A DNA stretch of 64,000 bases from Strigamia acuminata (Eukaryota; Arthropoda; Chilopoda; Geophilomorpha; Linotaeniidae). The notes under the pieces are model-generated. The model searched no databases. It was given only the letters and a program-made list of their open reading frames with translations, and was not told the origin of the DNA. Position numbers and translations under genes: made by a program. Below, in pieces: positions 18,205 to 28,401 of the stretch. Numbering within the stretch: position 1 is the first letter of the stretch; every line of letters begins with the position of its first letter. Location: positions 2,032,501 to 2,096,500 of the forward strand of contig OX442318.1 in assembly GCA_949358305.1 (NCBI GenBank). The letters run 5' to 3'.

Positions 18205-18440
18205 AACCTATACTCTGAGCCGATACAACTTTGTCCTATTTCCAGCCGTATCACTGGTGTAGTGGCACAAAAAAGTAGTCCAAAACACCAGAATTGTAAT
18301 TGAACTCCAGACATTGTGATCGATTACCAACACTTGTTTCATTGTCTAAGGTGATGCTTTGACACAGAACTACTTTTCCGCGTAGTAGAGCACAGTCCAC
18401 AATTAGGCGTAATACGGCTGGAATTAGGTCAACGTTGTAT
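18205..18440. mobile_element. Degraded inverted-repeat element
   Basis: Left block GCCGTATCACTGGTGTAGTG and right block AATACGGCTGGAATTAGG are partial mirrors, with inner pairing around AAAAGTAGT and CAGAACTACTTTTC. Similar sequence occurs at 940-1245, and the 36549-36790 element has the same general design. Confidence 0.5.
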
Positions 18441-18830
18441 TACCATGCAGTTTTATCGACGAAGCAAAAAGACGAATCGACCCGCGAGTTTCGCAGAATA
18501 ACAGGATTTTTAAATTTTGCAACTCCGAATCTATTTATTTTATTCCAATTTACGCAATCAGAAAATTTGTAGCTCCAGGCAACTGTATTCTAAGCTAAGT
18601 ACACATAAGACTTTCAGACTCTGAATATTCAGTCTGAATTTTTTTGATTTTTTCTGAATTTTTCCCTGCACCATCACTGCCGGAGAGAATCGAATTTCGG
18701 TTGCCAGAAAGTTTTCGTGTGTGATAAGCGGAACCATGTGTGCCAAATCGACCAAAACTTCTGGCCACACGGAAAGTGATCATTCCGTGCACGGAATCAG
18801 GTCATGTGTACTTAGCGTTAGTCGTTGCAA

Positions 18831-21800
18831 TCAAAGCCGCGAGTGCAGTCCTCCTGCAACCACGTAGTTTTCTCCCGTTATATACGACGCATCATCCGAA
18901 CACAAAAAAGCTATTAACAGTGCAACTTCACTTGGTTCACCAAACCTACAGTAAAAATTAATAATAATAAAAAAATACAAATGCAAAAAAGTGAAAATCA
19001 AAATAAAATTCGCATTTAACCTTTTCATTGGAATAACTTTACAAACCAACGAATAGTAGGTTTCATTTGTCATATACTGCAATGGTAATTTGAATTAAGT
19101 TAATTATTCACTTATTATTTGCACAGTAGCCAACTTACTTTCTCAACGAATGAGGATTTGATAGCACCTGGCGAGACGCAGTTGACTCGAATTTCAAGAG
19201 GAACGCATTCGTAAGCAATAGCTCTGCTAAGAGCACACAGAATGCTTTTACTGATGGAATATGTCAGAGCGGTCTGTTTCAAGGCGACATTTTAAATTAC
19301 AATAAAAAATCAATATGTAGGCAAACAAACCAACCGGATAGATCGATACTCCTGAAATCGATGAAAGGTACACGATGGCCCCGCTGCAAAATGATGAAAA
19401 GTTAAATTAATTACTGTCGATTTATACTTTCAGATCTCGCTCGTCTCGGGATCTCGGTCTCGGAGATTTCGGACGTTTTTCGTTTCGAGATCTCGGTCTC
19501 GTTAAACTGAGATTTCATAATACCGAGATCGAATAAAAACGTAACGTACGTTTTTTAATGTTTTTATTGTTTTTTTTTATTGTTTTTCATTGTTTTTCGT
19601 GTTTTTCATTGTTTGTCATTGTTTTTCATTGCTTTTTTTTTTTTTTTGTCTCGGTCTCGTAAGAGATCTCGTCTCGGAAAACCGAGACTTGGAAACGGCC
19701 GAGATGCTGAAAGTATACTGTCGATTCTGTAAAAAATACAAATTCTATCTTTTCAACAAAAAATCGAGCATTTAAACTTAAAGAGTAAAAATCGTAGATG
19801 CAAAATTCAAAGAGGGGCGCATAGTTGCCGCGACATTATTTACCACGACAACAATGTATCGCGACAAGCCGTCTCAAATAAATGTTTTTTTTTATCTAAA
19901 AAACAGTAAGGTTAGGTTTACGGGGATCAAGGGGGCTGCAACCCCCACCCCCCTTGTTAACCCTTCTTAGGAGACAGAAAAAGAAAAACCTAAAATACAT
20001 GTAGTCGCAGTTTCCCAAGCAGCGGGGTTACAGTTCTGTTAAGGGAATTGTAACAGAACACACTCTGATTTTATTGTGCATTTTAGACACAAGATCTGAC
20101 TCTGACTGTTTTGTTTCCGTTCCATTTTTAATTTTGTTTCTATTCTGCAACAAAGATCAAATGACAGACATTGGTTTAGTAACTGTACCTACTAGCCTTG
20201 TGTGCGGTAGCGGTATACCATACTGAGGTATTTTTTTTACGAGCTAATATAGGGTTGCACAGAATATTCGGTTTATATTCGGTTATTCGTCCTATTCAGC
20301 CTAAAAACCGAATGTTATGTATTTGGCCGAATATCAACCTGTTATTCGGCCGAATACATAATTATGATAAAATTAGAATTATTTGAATTTTGCAGTGCAA
20401 CAACTTCACATTTATAGGTCAAAATTGCATTTTTTTATACAAAAAATTTAATTTTCACTATTAAATTGTGCAGTGGCTACATTCACATCCGACGTGGACG
20501 AATTATTTTCAAGGCGCGCTGTGATTGGCTGAGAGCTATCGATGTCGGTTCGGTTCGTCAGCGTAAGTTTTCTCAAATCAATGTATTTCAAGGTGTTAGC
20601 TTCTTTTTTCCTAACAAGGGGTGCTACGACCCCCCTTGACCCCCCTAGACCTCACCTTATCTGTTCTTAGCAAATTAGACAGAACTGGGTTTTTCGTCAA
20701 TGTATTTCAATGCATTTCTCAACCAATCACAGCGCGCCTTGAAAATAATAAGTTTACGTCGGACGTGAACGTAGCCACTGCGATTAAATTGCAATTATTA
20801 CCTAAAAAACATAAATTTTACAATAAAAATTCAATATTTATTTTAAAAATCATATTTTTAAAGCAATACTTGTAATTACATTTTTCGTGTAAAAATTGCT
20901 CTTCAGTGGCAACAAGTAAACCAAAATAACTACGTTTTTGAAAAAGGCTTTTATGCTGCATCCCTGAGAAATTTGAATCTATACTAAAAATTTGTCAAAT
21001 GACAAATCATTTTTTAACAAAAAAAAAAATGTAGTTCAGATTAAAAAGTTATCAGCACCATTTGAAAGAGCGGCAAATTCTGCACAGGAAACATATTTCT
21101 AATTTTTTAAACCGTTTATTTTTCATATTTTTTGTTTTTATGGCTAAATTCAAATTTCTTACTAAATTGACCATGTGGTAGCCGGCTACGATCGTAAAAA
21201 AACGTATTTTTTTTTTACCAAATCGAAAAAAGAAACATACAGGCTTGTGCAGAATGCAATTTCCAATCAAATGAGCGTGGTTTCAGGAGTTTAAAATCAT
21301 TTTTTAGTGCCGAAAACATCCAAATTCGTATCGGGCGAACATTAAAGAACACGGGTTTCGCCAGGTGGCGCTCCGGTATGCTTAAAGTTTGCCGTAAATC
21401 AGAGTTTTCAGCATTCGTACTTCTAGTCCACAGCGCTGAAAAATGAGTCTTTTTTTCCTTTCTTTCTTTCATAATGTGTGGAATGATCTGTTCTAGGGCG
21501 CTACGAAGCCCAAATTTTTATTTTTTGTTACGGTGAATTGATTTTTGGAAAAAACACCCAAATTTGGACAAACCGGAAGTTGAAACACACAGACAAACAT
21601 TCAAGGTAAGTTAAATAAAAGCCTTTAAAAATTGCTCTTCAGAGGCAAAAATTGCACTTTTTAGGCAAAAATCGCACTATTGAGGCAAAATTGACTATTT
21701 TTAGGCAAAAATTGTTGTTTTGTTTCATTTGCGATATTGCGGTATTGATGCGATATTGCAGTATACCTCATTCTTTGCAACATTTGGTGAACACCGTACC

Positions 21801-22471
21801 ACACTTACGCAAAAAAATGACCGCACAAGCTTAGTACCTACCCTTTTGGCATGTAAGGGAGAATCGCTTTGGTCAATAGAAAAGGAGTTGTTGCATTGAT
21901 ATCAAACGTTTTGTCCCATTGTGATTCACTAGCCTGACAGAAACCAATAATGAACAGCAATGTTAAACAAATACATCTTAATTACATACATTTAGACTAT
22001 CATATATGTTAGTAACGGGATTGGCACCTACAGTGGACACAAAAATATCAATTTTCCCATTGATGGCAACCGACTAGAACAAAAGAAATTGGAAAGAAAT
22101 TAATTAATTTCTGACACCAAATTACGGAGGTTTTCTAACCTGTTCAACTAGTCTATCTCTGTCTTCCTTATTGCCTACGTGGCACACAACTCCTCTGACA
22201 TCGTGTCCTTCTTTCTTGAGTGTCTCTACTGCGGCTTCGACATTTGCAAGTTTTCTACTGCTCACTACTACAATGGCGCCTTCTTGTGCAAGTCGGCGCG
22301 CCGTTGCGAGCCCCATGCTTAATCAATAGAGGTTAATTAGTAATTAATCGGTTCACATTATTATTTTCTAGCCTCCAACGTTTTGTTTTTAAATTACCCA
22401 TCTGTGGAGCCGGTTACAACTGCGATTTTGCCTTTGAAACGTTGGGGAATGACAGAATCGATTTTGCTCAT
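18831..22471 (-). CDS. DHRS4: DHRS4-like peroxisomal short-chain dehydrogenase/reductase
   Basis: NADP(H)-dependent carbonyl/retinal reductase family. Eight exons (minus): 22471-22398, 22317-22140, 22073-21990, 21933-21842, 19383-19335, 19273-19139, 19076-19021, 18945-18831; 783 nt, 260 residues, all junctions in phase. Cofactor loop TGSTDGMG at residues 20-27; catalytic Ser151 (LSSIS), Tyr164 and Lys168 (YSISK), with the usual 13-residue Ser-Tyr spacing; [13 protein letters not shown] follows; the C-terminal part has RFGEPSEVA and [12 protein letters not shown]. The last three residues SRL are a type-1 peroxisomal signal, as in vertebrate DHRS4. The usual NNAG/NAA motif is replaced by STVGANP, which may weaken the central sheet or change specificity. 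Intron 4 (19384-21841) is expanded by MITEs. The start is the first ATG of the open exon; no mitochondrial presequence is seen. Confidence 0.93.
19423..19718. mobile_element. MITE family TATACTTCCAG, copy 1
   Basis: Ends TATACTTTCAGATCTCG and GCTGAAAGTATA; interior rich in the word TCTCG (TCTCGGTCTCG). In intron 4 of the DHRS4-like gene. Sister copies at 29705 and 41049. Confidence 0.85.
20471..20780. mobile_element. MITE family CAGTGGCTAC, copy 1
   Basis: Inverted ends CAGTGGCTACATTCACATCC and its mirror ending GAACGTAGCCACTG; arms continue through AAGGCGCGCTGTGATTGG. In intron 4 of the DHRS4-like gene. Sister copy at 39389-39682. Confidence 0.88.
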
Positions 22472-23635
22472 TTTCAATAAACTTTTTGTGCTACGGTACT
22501 AGAGAAGTCGCGAGCGATGAATGCGAGGCTGAGAAATTCGATGTGTTTAGTCCATAATCTAATCGATGTTGATTGAGGTTTCTAAGTCCAAAAGGTTTTG
22601 TATTTTAAGTCTTAAAGTGCACTCAAAGATGGAAGATCCTCAAGGATTTGTTTACAACGAAATGTAAACTTTGATTTTTAACTCTATCTTATATAAATGC
22701 AGAAACTCGACCAAATATCGCAAATGTTGCATTCATGATAAAATGCTTCATTCATTAAATTATTTCTTTGGATTTTTTATGTTTAAACTGAAATTTGAAT
22801 TTTGTTCCCATCCTTTGATATGCCCCTGACCTTATTAAATTAAATTGAATTAAATTAATTTTACGATAATGATAGGAAAAGGTTTTTGGAGTCGAATATT
22901 TCTGCAACTTCGTAGTAATCACAGATAGTGTTCTAGAGTAAATTGGTAATTCATAAATTTGGGTTTTCAACATTAGAGAGTTTGCGGCAGTACTTTTCCT
23001 TTATAAAAACCATTCAGATGTAGTCTGTTAGCAATGAGCTCAATGACCCCATATTTTTTTTCATGGTATTTTTTCATGGTATTTCCGGTTCAGTCTATTG
23101 GACCGAATTTTTACTCAATAAAAATATAAAAAACAATAATAATAATTAATTGAAAATAAAAATAGTTAAAAACTGACCATTTCCATCTCTAAAATGAATT
23201 TTTTCAGCCGTGTTTTCCATATTTTTCTCACAATAAAAACCGGTAAAAAATACCGAACTAAAGACGGTATTCGGTTTTTTTTAAAAAAAATACCCGTTTT
23301 TGATACAGGTAAATACCGGTAAAGTTTACATGCCCTTATTAAAAATGGAATTTGTCGAACAAGACTTGTCAAAGTTTTGAATATTTTATTCTCTGATTCA
23401 TACAAAATGGATAATTCTTTCTGGCCGTCTGGTGACTTTTGCCCTCTTACAGTAACATAGTTAGCGTTTATTTGAATAAGTGAAGCTGACGTTAAAGAAT
23501 AAGGTCTCTGCAAAAAAGATTTTTTTTCCATCAACGGCCTTTTGATTTTTCGATCATCGTCAGTGGTATAAATTTATTTTATCGTTGTCGATACAAGACC
23601 TTGCTTCGTTAGAAACATCGACAAGTTTATATTAC
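22472..23635. other. Intergenic; no gene seen
   Basis: AT-rich. A single copy of the GCGGCAGTACTTTTCC terminus occurs at 22982-23000, facing the full element at 23636. The 23166-23534 open frame has no recognisable domain. Confidence 0.4.
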
Positions 23636-24072
23636 ACAGTTTGCGGCAGGTACTTTTCCCTTATAAAACACCCCGTTAAGCCTAGAAGTATAGTGAAAAA
23701 CTTATAACTCTACCGGAGCTTACACTATAACTGAAAGTAGCGTAGCTAATCCGGTAGTTTTCCACTATTTACGTCACTAACTAAAAATCTGGATTAGCAT
23801 TGACCTGTTTTGCCGCCATTTGGAATTCCTAATTGTTTGTGCTTTAATTTCTTGTAAATCCACAATAATAAAGTTGCAGCATTGTATTGCAACAGTTAAA
23901 AACAGGAATTCTCTCTTTTTATGCGAATGAGACATTACTAGTTTCGGTAATCACATGACATGTACAAGGTTAACTCCAATTTTATAACGATAACTTAAAA
24001 CTTTAACCGTATCCACTTTTACCTTACACTAAATGTCATAATTGTAAGGGAAAAGTACCTGCCACAAACTCT
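23636..24072. mobile_element. MITE family TTTGCGGCAGGTAC, copy 1
   Basis: Inverted ends ACAGTTTGCGGCAGGTACTT and AAGTACCTGCCACAAACTCT, extended by CCCTTATAA/TTGTAAGGG. About 437 bp. A shorter copy lies in FASN intron 6 at 32908-33067. Confidence 0.85.
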
Positions 24073-24827
24073 CTAATTTGTTGTGGTTTTTCACACTATA
24101 ACTTAAAAAGTAACAATGCGATATTAAAAAAATTCTATTGTAAAGTTACTTTTTGGAGTATTTGGTCAAATTAGCTGAGAATAACAAATTTAGCAAAGAG
24201 CGGTGAGTTTACCATGTTTGACGCAATAGATTGATTTCAACGTAATTTTGACGATGTCTGTAAAACAAAAACTCTACCACTCATAAAGTTTTCTCCAAAA
24301 CACACAATTCAAAACAATTCTAAAACATAAAAAATTAAAACATGACTTTTTGTATACAGTTAGTAGCTTTCAAAAAGTTAATTTAACCGACAACTAACCA
24401 AAGTTGTGGCGATGCAGTTAAAAGACAACCGCACCTCTCGGATTCTGGCTAGCAGACCGGGCAAGCGTGGGCCAAATGTGACGATGGCGATAGTGGCTAA
24501 CAGTATATTTCTAATTTGTTTTGAATTCGTTTTGAATTGGATGCTTCCCGGCATCGCACCCGTCAAAATTGATCTAAAACACTTTTCGGGGGAAGACGGT
24601 AGCACTCATGGAACTTTTTTTTTTTTTTTATATTAGTGACATTTGATCATTAAATCAACTTTTTATTGTAAAATACACGGTCAGAAATGCTTTTAAAAAA
24701 TTGTGTAAATTGTATAACTATCATGAATAATTGAATTTGATTTTACTGTATTTCATATTCAAATCTTAAAACAAGGCTGCAATGCAATGACTGTGAACCT
24801 ACGTTTGAATGGCGTTTGAAGGAGGCT

Positions 24828-25121
24828 CATTTACAAACTGCAGGCGCTTCAGGAATCTTTTGCGGCCAGGAGTGGCTAATGCATCTAACAGAATTATTAA
24901 CGCAAGATGGCAAGTTCCCTGCTCAGATTGCGCTCACTTCACCTTACCTCAACTTAACTGGCTCGTAACAAGCAGATCAAATCAAAGCAAATCAAATTAA
25001 CACCCACACTGATTTATAAATTCAATTTTTCAACGTTGTTCGAACTATTGATGCGTTAGTCATTCCTGGCCACGAAATCAGCACTGGGGATACATTCCTG
25101 AAACACCTGCAGTTTGTAAAT
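24828..25121. mobile_element. MITE family CATTTACAAACTGCAG, copy 1
   Basis: Inverted ends CATTTACAAACTGCAGG and CCTGCAGTTTGTAAATG, with subterminal GGCCAGGAGTGGCTAATGC facing GCGTTAGTCATTCCTGGCC. A relative fills part of FASN intron 9 (36479-37440), and a fragment (AGCATTAGTCGTTCCTGGCC) is at 58340. Confidence 0.85.
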
Positions 25122-25179
25122 GTTTGGTTAGGACAAACACGAGGGCTCGTCATCCGAAGAGGAACCAATCTTAGATTGA

Positions 25180-25934
25180 ATCAAGGTCGAACGAGAAGTA
25201 CAAGTATATATGGTTCCGTCATCAGATTATAGTGGCAGTTCCGGTCTAGCTTTAGCACTGTTGGGACACATTATGACGTCACAAAGTGCTCCTAATGTTG
25301 ACTTCACATATGCAAATACATAAATGTTAGTTAACAGATTTATCTCAATTTTATCAAATTTCACAGCACTTTTTTCAGAGGTAACACACCGAGCGCAACG
25401 TGTAATTGTCATAGGTAATATACCAATTACTAAGCGCGAGGTGTATTTAAAACGAGAATTTACTGATAGAAAATAATGTAGATAGTGAAAATGAGATAGT
25501 GAAAATGAGAATTTACCTTGAGATTAGGCCTCAAAAACAACAATCGTTCTCCCGACCAATTAAACCGCTTTTGACATTTGATGCTTGGTTCGTAAAGGCC
25601 GCAACGGAGGGCGCCAGTAGCAAGAGAAAAATTTCTCGGAAAAATGCATGGCGAGAGGAAATTTTACCCGGTAAGAACCAATGAGACGTCAAAATCGGAT
25701 TGTTACGTGCCTCGGGATTGGTCGGGAGAACGATTGTTGTTTTGTTAGGCCTAATCTCATTGGTAGTTATTTATAGCCCAAGCTACTGGTAAATTCTCAA
25801 CAAAAATAAAGACCTGACAGAATATGCAGATCGATACCGTAATAATAAACGGGCACTTTGTGACGTCACAATAATTAACCAATCACAGAAGACTCCCTGA
25901 TGACGGAACCTTATATACTTCTTGTTCGACCTTG
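25180..25934. mobile_element. Large foldback element containing an inner MITE
   Basis: Outer arms pair TCAAGGTCGAACGAGAAGTA with its mirror ending at 25934, then GGTTCCGTCATCAG and GCACTTTGTGACGTCA. Arms exceed 100 bp. The 25519-25760 MITE occupies the centre. No coding. Confidence 0.85.
25519..25760. mobile_element. MITE family GAGATTAGGCCT, copy 1 (nested)
   Basis: Inverted ends TTGAGATTAGGCCTCAAAA and TTGTTAGGCCTAATCTCA, then AACAATCGTTCTCCCGACCA on both arms. Second copy at 31922-32121 in FASN intron 5. Confidence 0.85.
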
Positions 25935-26367
25935 GAATGAATTTCATACTTGTGCGAGTAAGCTAAGGTAAGTGTTTTAGTTGTTGGCCTATTAATGAAA
26001 TCATTTTTAGGATTTAAATTATGCTGAAATGCTGAGGCTCGTCAATAATATTATTCAAAAATAATTTATTAACTACTCTGCTGGACTGATTCATCACTTC
26101 CATCTGGTGGTGATTTTGTGTAACTAGCAGACTAGCCGGCTGGAGCATGTTGTAGACTCTGAACTGCTTATCGCTTACTGTTGTCTCAAACTAGCAGTTT
26201 GGAATTGAAATTTGACAAGTTTTAAATTTCGATTTTAGATTTAGAAAATTAAAAAAGTAAATTTTGAGGTGATATTTAATTTCTTCTTCCTCAAATATTT
26301 GTTTTTGGATACGGTGGTGAAGGTTTCGTGAATACAGTCGAGCCTCGTTTTAACGAATTGTTTTAAA

Positions 26368-26841
26368 TGACATCATAGTGTAAGAAGGGATAGTGGTCTC
26401 ACTCCGTCAGTTCCCTGACTCGCCACGGTGGCGCTGCTTTACACAGACAGACTACGACAGCATAGAAATGCATGCTGACCTAGGTCAAAACCACTCATTT
26501 TGATTGTTTTAAGCATCAGAAGTAAAAATAATTTTAAAAATAATTTAAAGATAAAAAAATAAAAATAATAAAATAATAAAAATAAAAAAATAATTAAAAA
26601 AAATTTTTTTAAAATTAATTTTATTCATCTTTTTTACCAAATTAATGTTTCGTCGTCTAAAATATGTGTGTAATAATTATTTTTATTTCTGATGCTTAAA
26701 ACAATCAAAATGAGTGGTTTTGACCTAGTTCAGCATGCATTTCTATGCTGTAGTAGTCTGTCTGTGCAAAGCAGCGCCACCGTGGCGAATCAGGAAACTT
26801 ACGGAGTGAGACCACTATCCCTTCTTACACTATGATGACAT
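26368..26841. mobile_element. Foldback element nested in a pogo-like MITE
   Basis: Arms of about 190 bp: ATGACATCATAGTGTAAGAA at the left and its mirror at the right, with TAGTGGTCTCACTCCGT and AGCATAGAAATGCATGCTGA blocks. The centre is an A/T-rich AATAAAAATAA tract. A related single piece (GGGAATAGTGGTCTCA) is at 53993. Confidence 0.9.
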
Positions 26842-26855
26842 CTTGAAAGTCTTTA

Positions 26856-26957
26856 TAACGAATTATCGATATAACGAATTATCGATATAACGAATTATCG
26901 ATATAACGAATTATCGATATAACGAATTATCGATATAACGAATTATCGATATAACGA
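26856..26957. repeat. 16-bp minisatellite ATAACGAATTATCGAT
   Basis: Six full copies in tandem, derived from the subterminal ATAACGAAT word of the pogo-like MITE that holds it. Confidence 0.93.
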
Positions 26958-27146
26958 ATACCTAAAAATGGCCGGTTTGATTGGCTGGCCATAGAACACC
27001 ATGTTAAAAAACTTCGATATAACGAATTCTCGTTATAACGAATCGATTTTTCAGGTCCCTTGCGATTCGTTATAAAGAGTTTCGACTGTATTGGATACAT
27101 TTGAGTAATCTGCATGCAATTCAAATGCCAAGCTCAGAGTATTTAA

Positions 27147-27608
27147 CCCTTCCAACCCTTGACCCAGATTCTGCACATGCCAACATCCGAGGTTTTAGGG
27201 AATTTCAAAAGAATTTGGCTAACACATGTTTTTGACCAGAACAAAGATGGCCGCCACTGCATCAAGGACACATGTAAGTGTCCCTTTGCGATCAATTTTA
27301 TGGACATTTTGATGCATTTTATATACATATTGATCCATTTTATATATGTTTTGATCAATTTTGTATATATTTTGTTAAATCTTTTTATGTTCTGATCAAT
27401 TTTTTTATATTTTGATCATTTTTTTAATCTTTGGGTTCTAATTACAGACGAAATAAAAAAATTAAAAAAATCTCAATTGTGGTGTAGTGTTTAGTGAAGT
27501 TTCAAAGGAAAAGTCAGCAAAAATCAGATAAAAAAAATTTCTTTTACATAAAAATAATGATTTTTTTAAAGTGGTGTAACAAAAAGACCCATCTTAGGGT
27601 TGGAAGGG
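27147..27608. mobile_element. piggyBac-like MITE with TTAA target site
   Basis: The element begins CCCTTCCAACCCTTGA and ends AGGGTTGGAAGGG, and is bounded on both sides by TTAA (27143-27146 and 27609-27612), the target duplicated by piggyBac elements. About 462 bp, no transposase. Confidence 0.75.
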
Positions 27609-27997
27609 TTAATGTAAAGTGAGAATTGTTATTTCACAAGCATTTAATTGAAAACACTTTGATGCGTGTACACATTATGTAAGTTATTTTGACCAAGATT
27701 GTATTACTTAATTCAAGTCCAAGGTGGCATTGCTAGATTCAAGTCCAAGATAACTTACTACAGAATCCGATTCCTTAGTAATAACTGGTTTCAACTGGTA
27801 ATTCTTATATCTGATTGGTGCATCCTTCATATATCATCCAGTGAACTAAACTCCCTTCATCACTTGCAACTCAATCAGTTTCTAGTGAATACTTTTGAAC
27901 ATCATAGCTACATTAAGTGGTTCTGCTTTTCAATAAGTGCCAACTAAAAGGTGAGCTTTTTCAGTTTCTATCTAAACCTTAAATTTCTCCCTAAAAG

Positions 27998-28258
27998 TTG
28001 AAATTTTTCTATAAAAGTTGAAATTTTTCTATAAAAGTTGAAATTTTTCTATAAAAGTTGAAATTTTTCTATAAAAGTTGAAATTTTTCTATAAAAGTTG
28101 AAATTTTTCTATAAAAGTTGAAATTTTTCTATAAAAGTTGAAATTTTTCTATAAAAGTTGAAATTTTTCTATAAAAGTTGAAATTTTTCTATAAAAGTTG
28201 AAATTTTACTATAAAAGTTGAAATTTTTCTATAAAAGTTGAAATTTTTCTATAAAAAT
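27998..28258. repeat. 20-bp minisatellite upstream of FASN
   Basis: About 13 head-to-tail copies of AAAGTTGAAATTTTTCTATA, nearly identical, ending ~140 bp before the FASN start codon. It is tandem with no spacers. Confidence 0.95.
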
Positions 28259-28401
28259 TAAAAATTTTACATAAAAGTTACAATTTTTACTTAAAACTTT
28301 ACATTTGCTGTTGGGAGGGACAGGACTACTTTTTGTAGACTCAATAAACTCTATTTATTATTATTTTTACTTAAAATGTTAAATTTGCTTGAAATCTAGT
28401 C

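Larger units (their letters stand above)
26334..27090. mobile_element. Pogo/Tigger-like MITE, interrupted by a foldback and a minisatellite
   Basis: Outer ends ACAGTCGAGCCTCGTTTTAA and ATAAAGAGTTTCGACTGT. The right part matches the 4184-4370 element in reverse (ATGGCCAGCCAA region). Inside are the 26368-26841 foldback and the 16-bp tandem repeat at 26856-26957. Confidence 0.8.
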
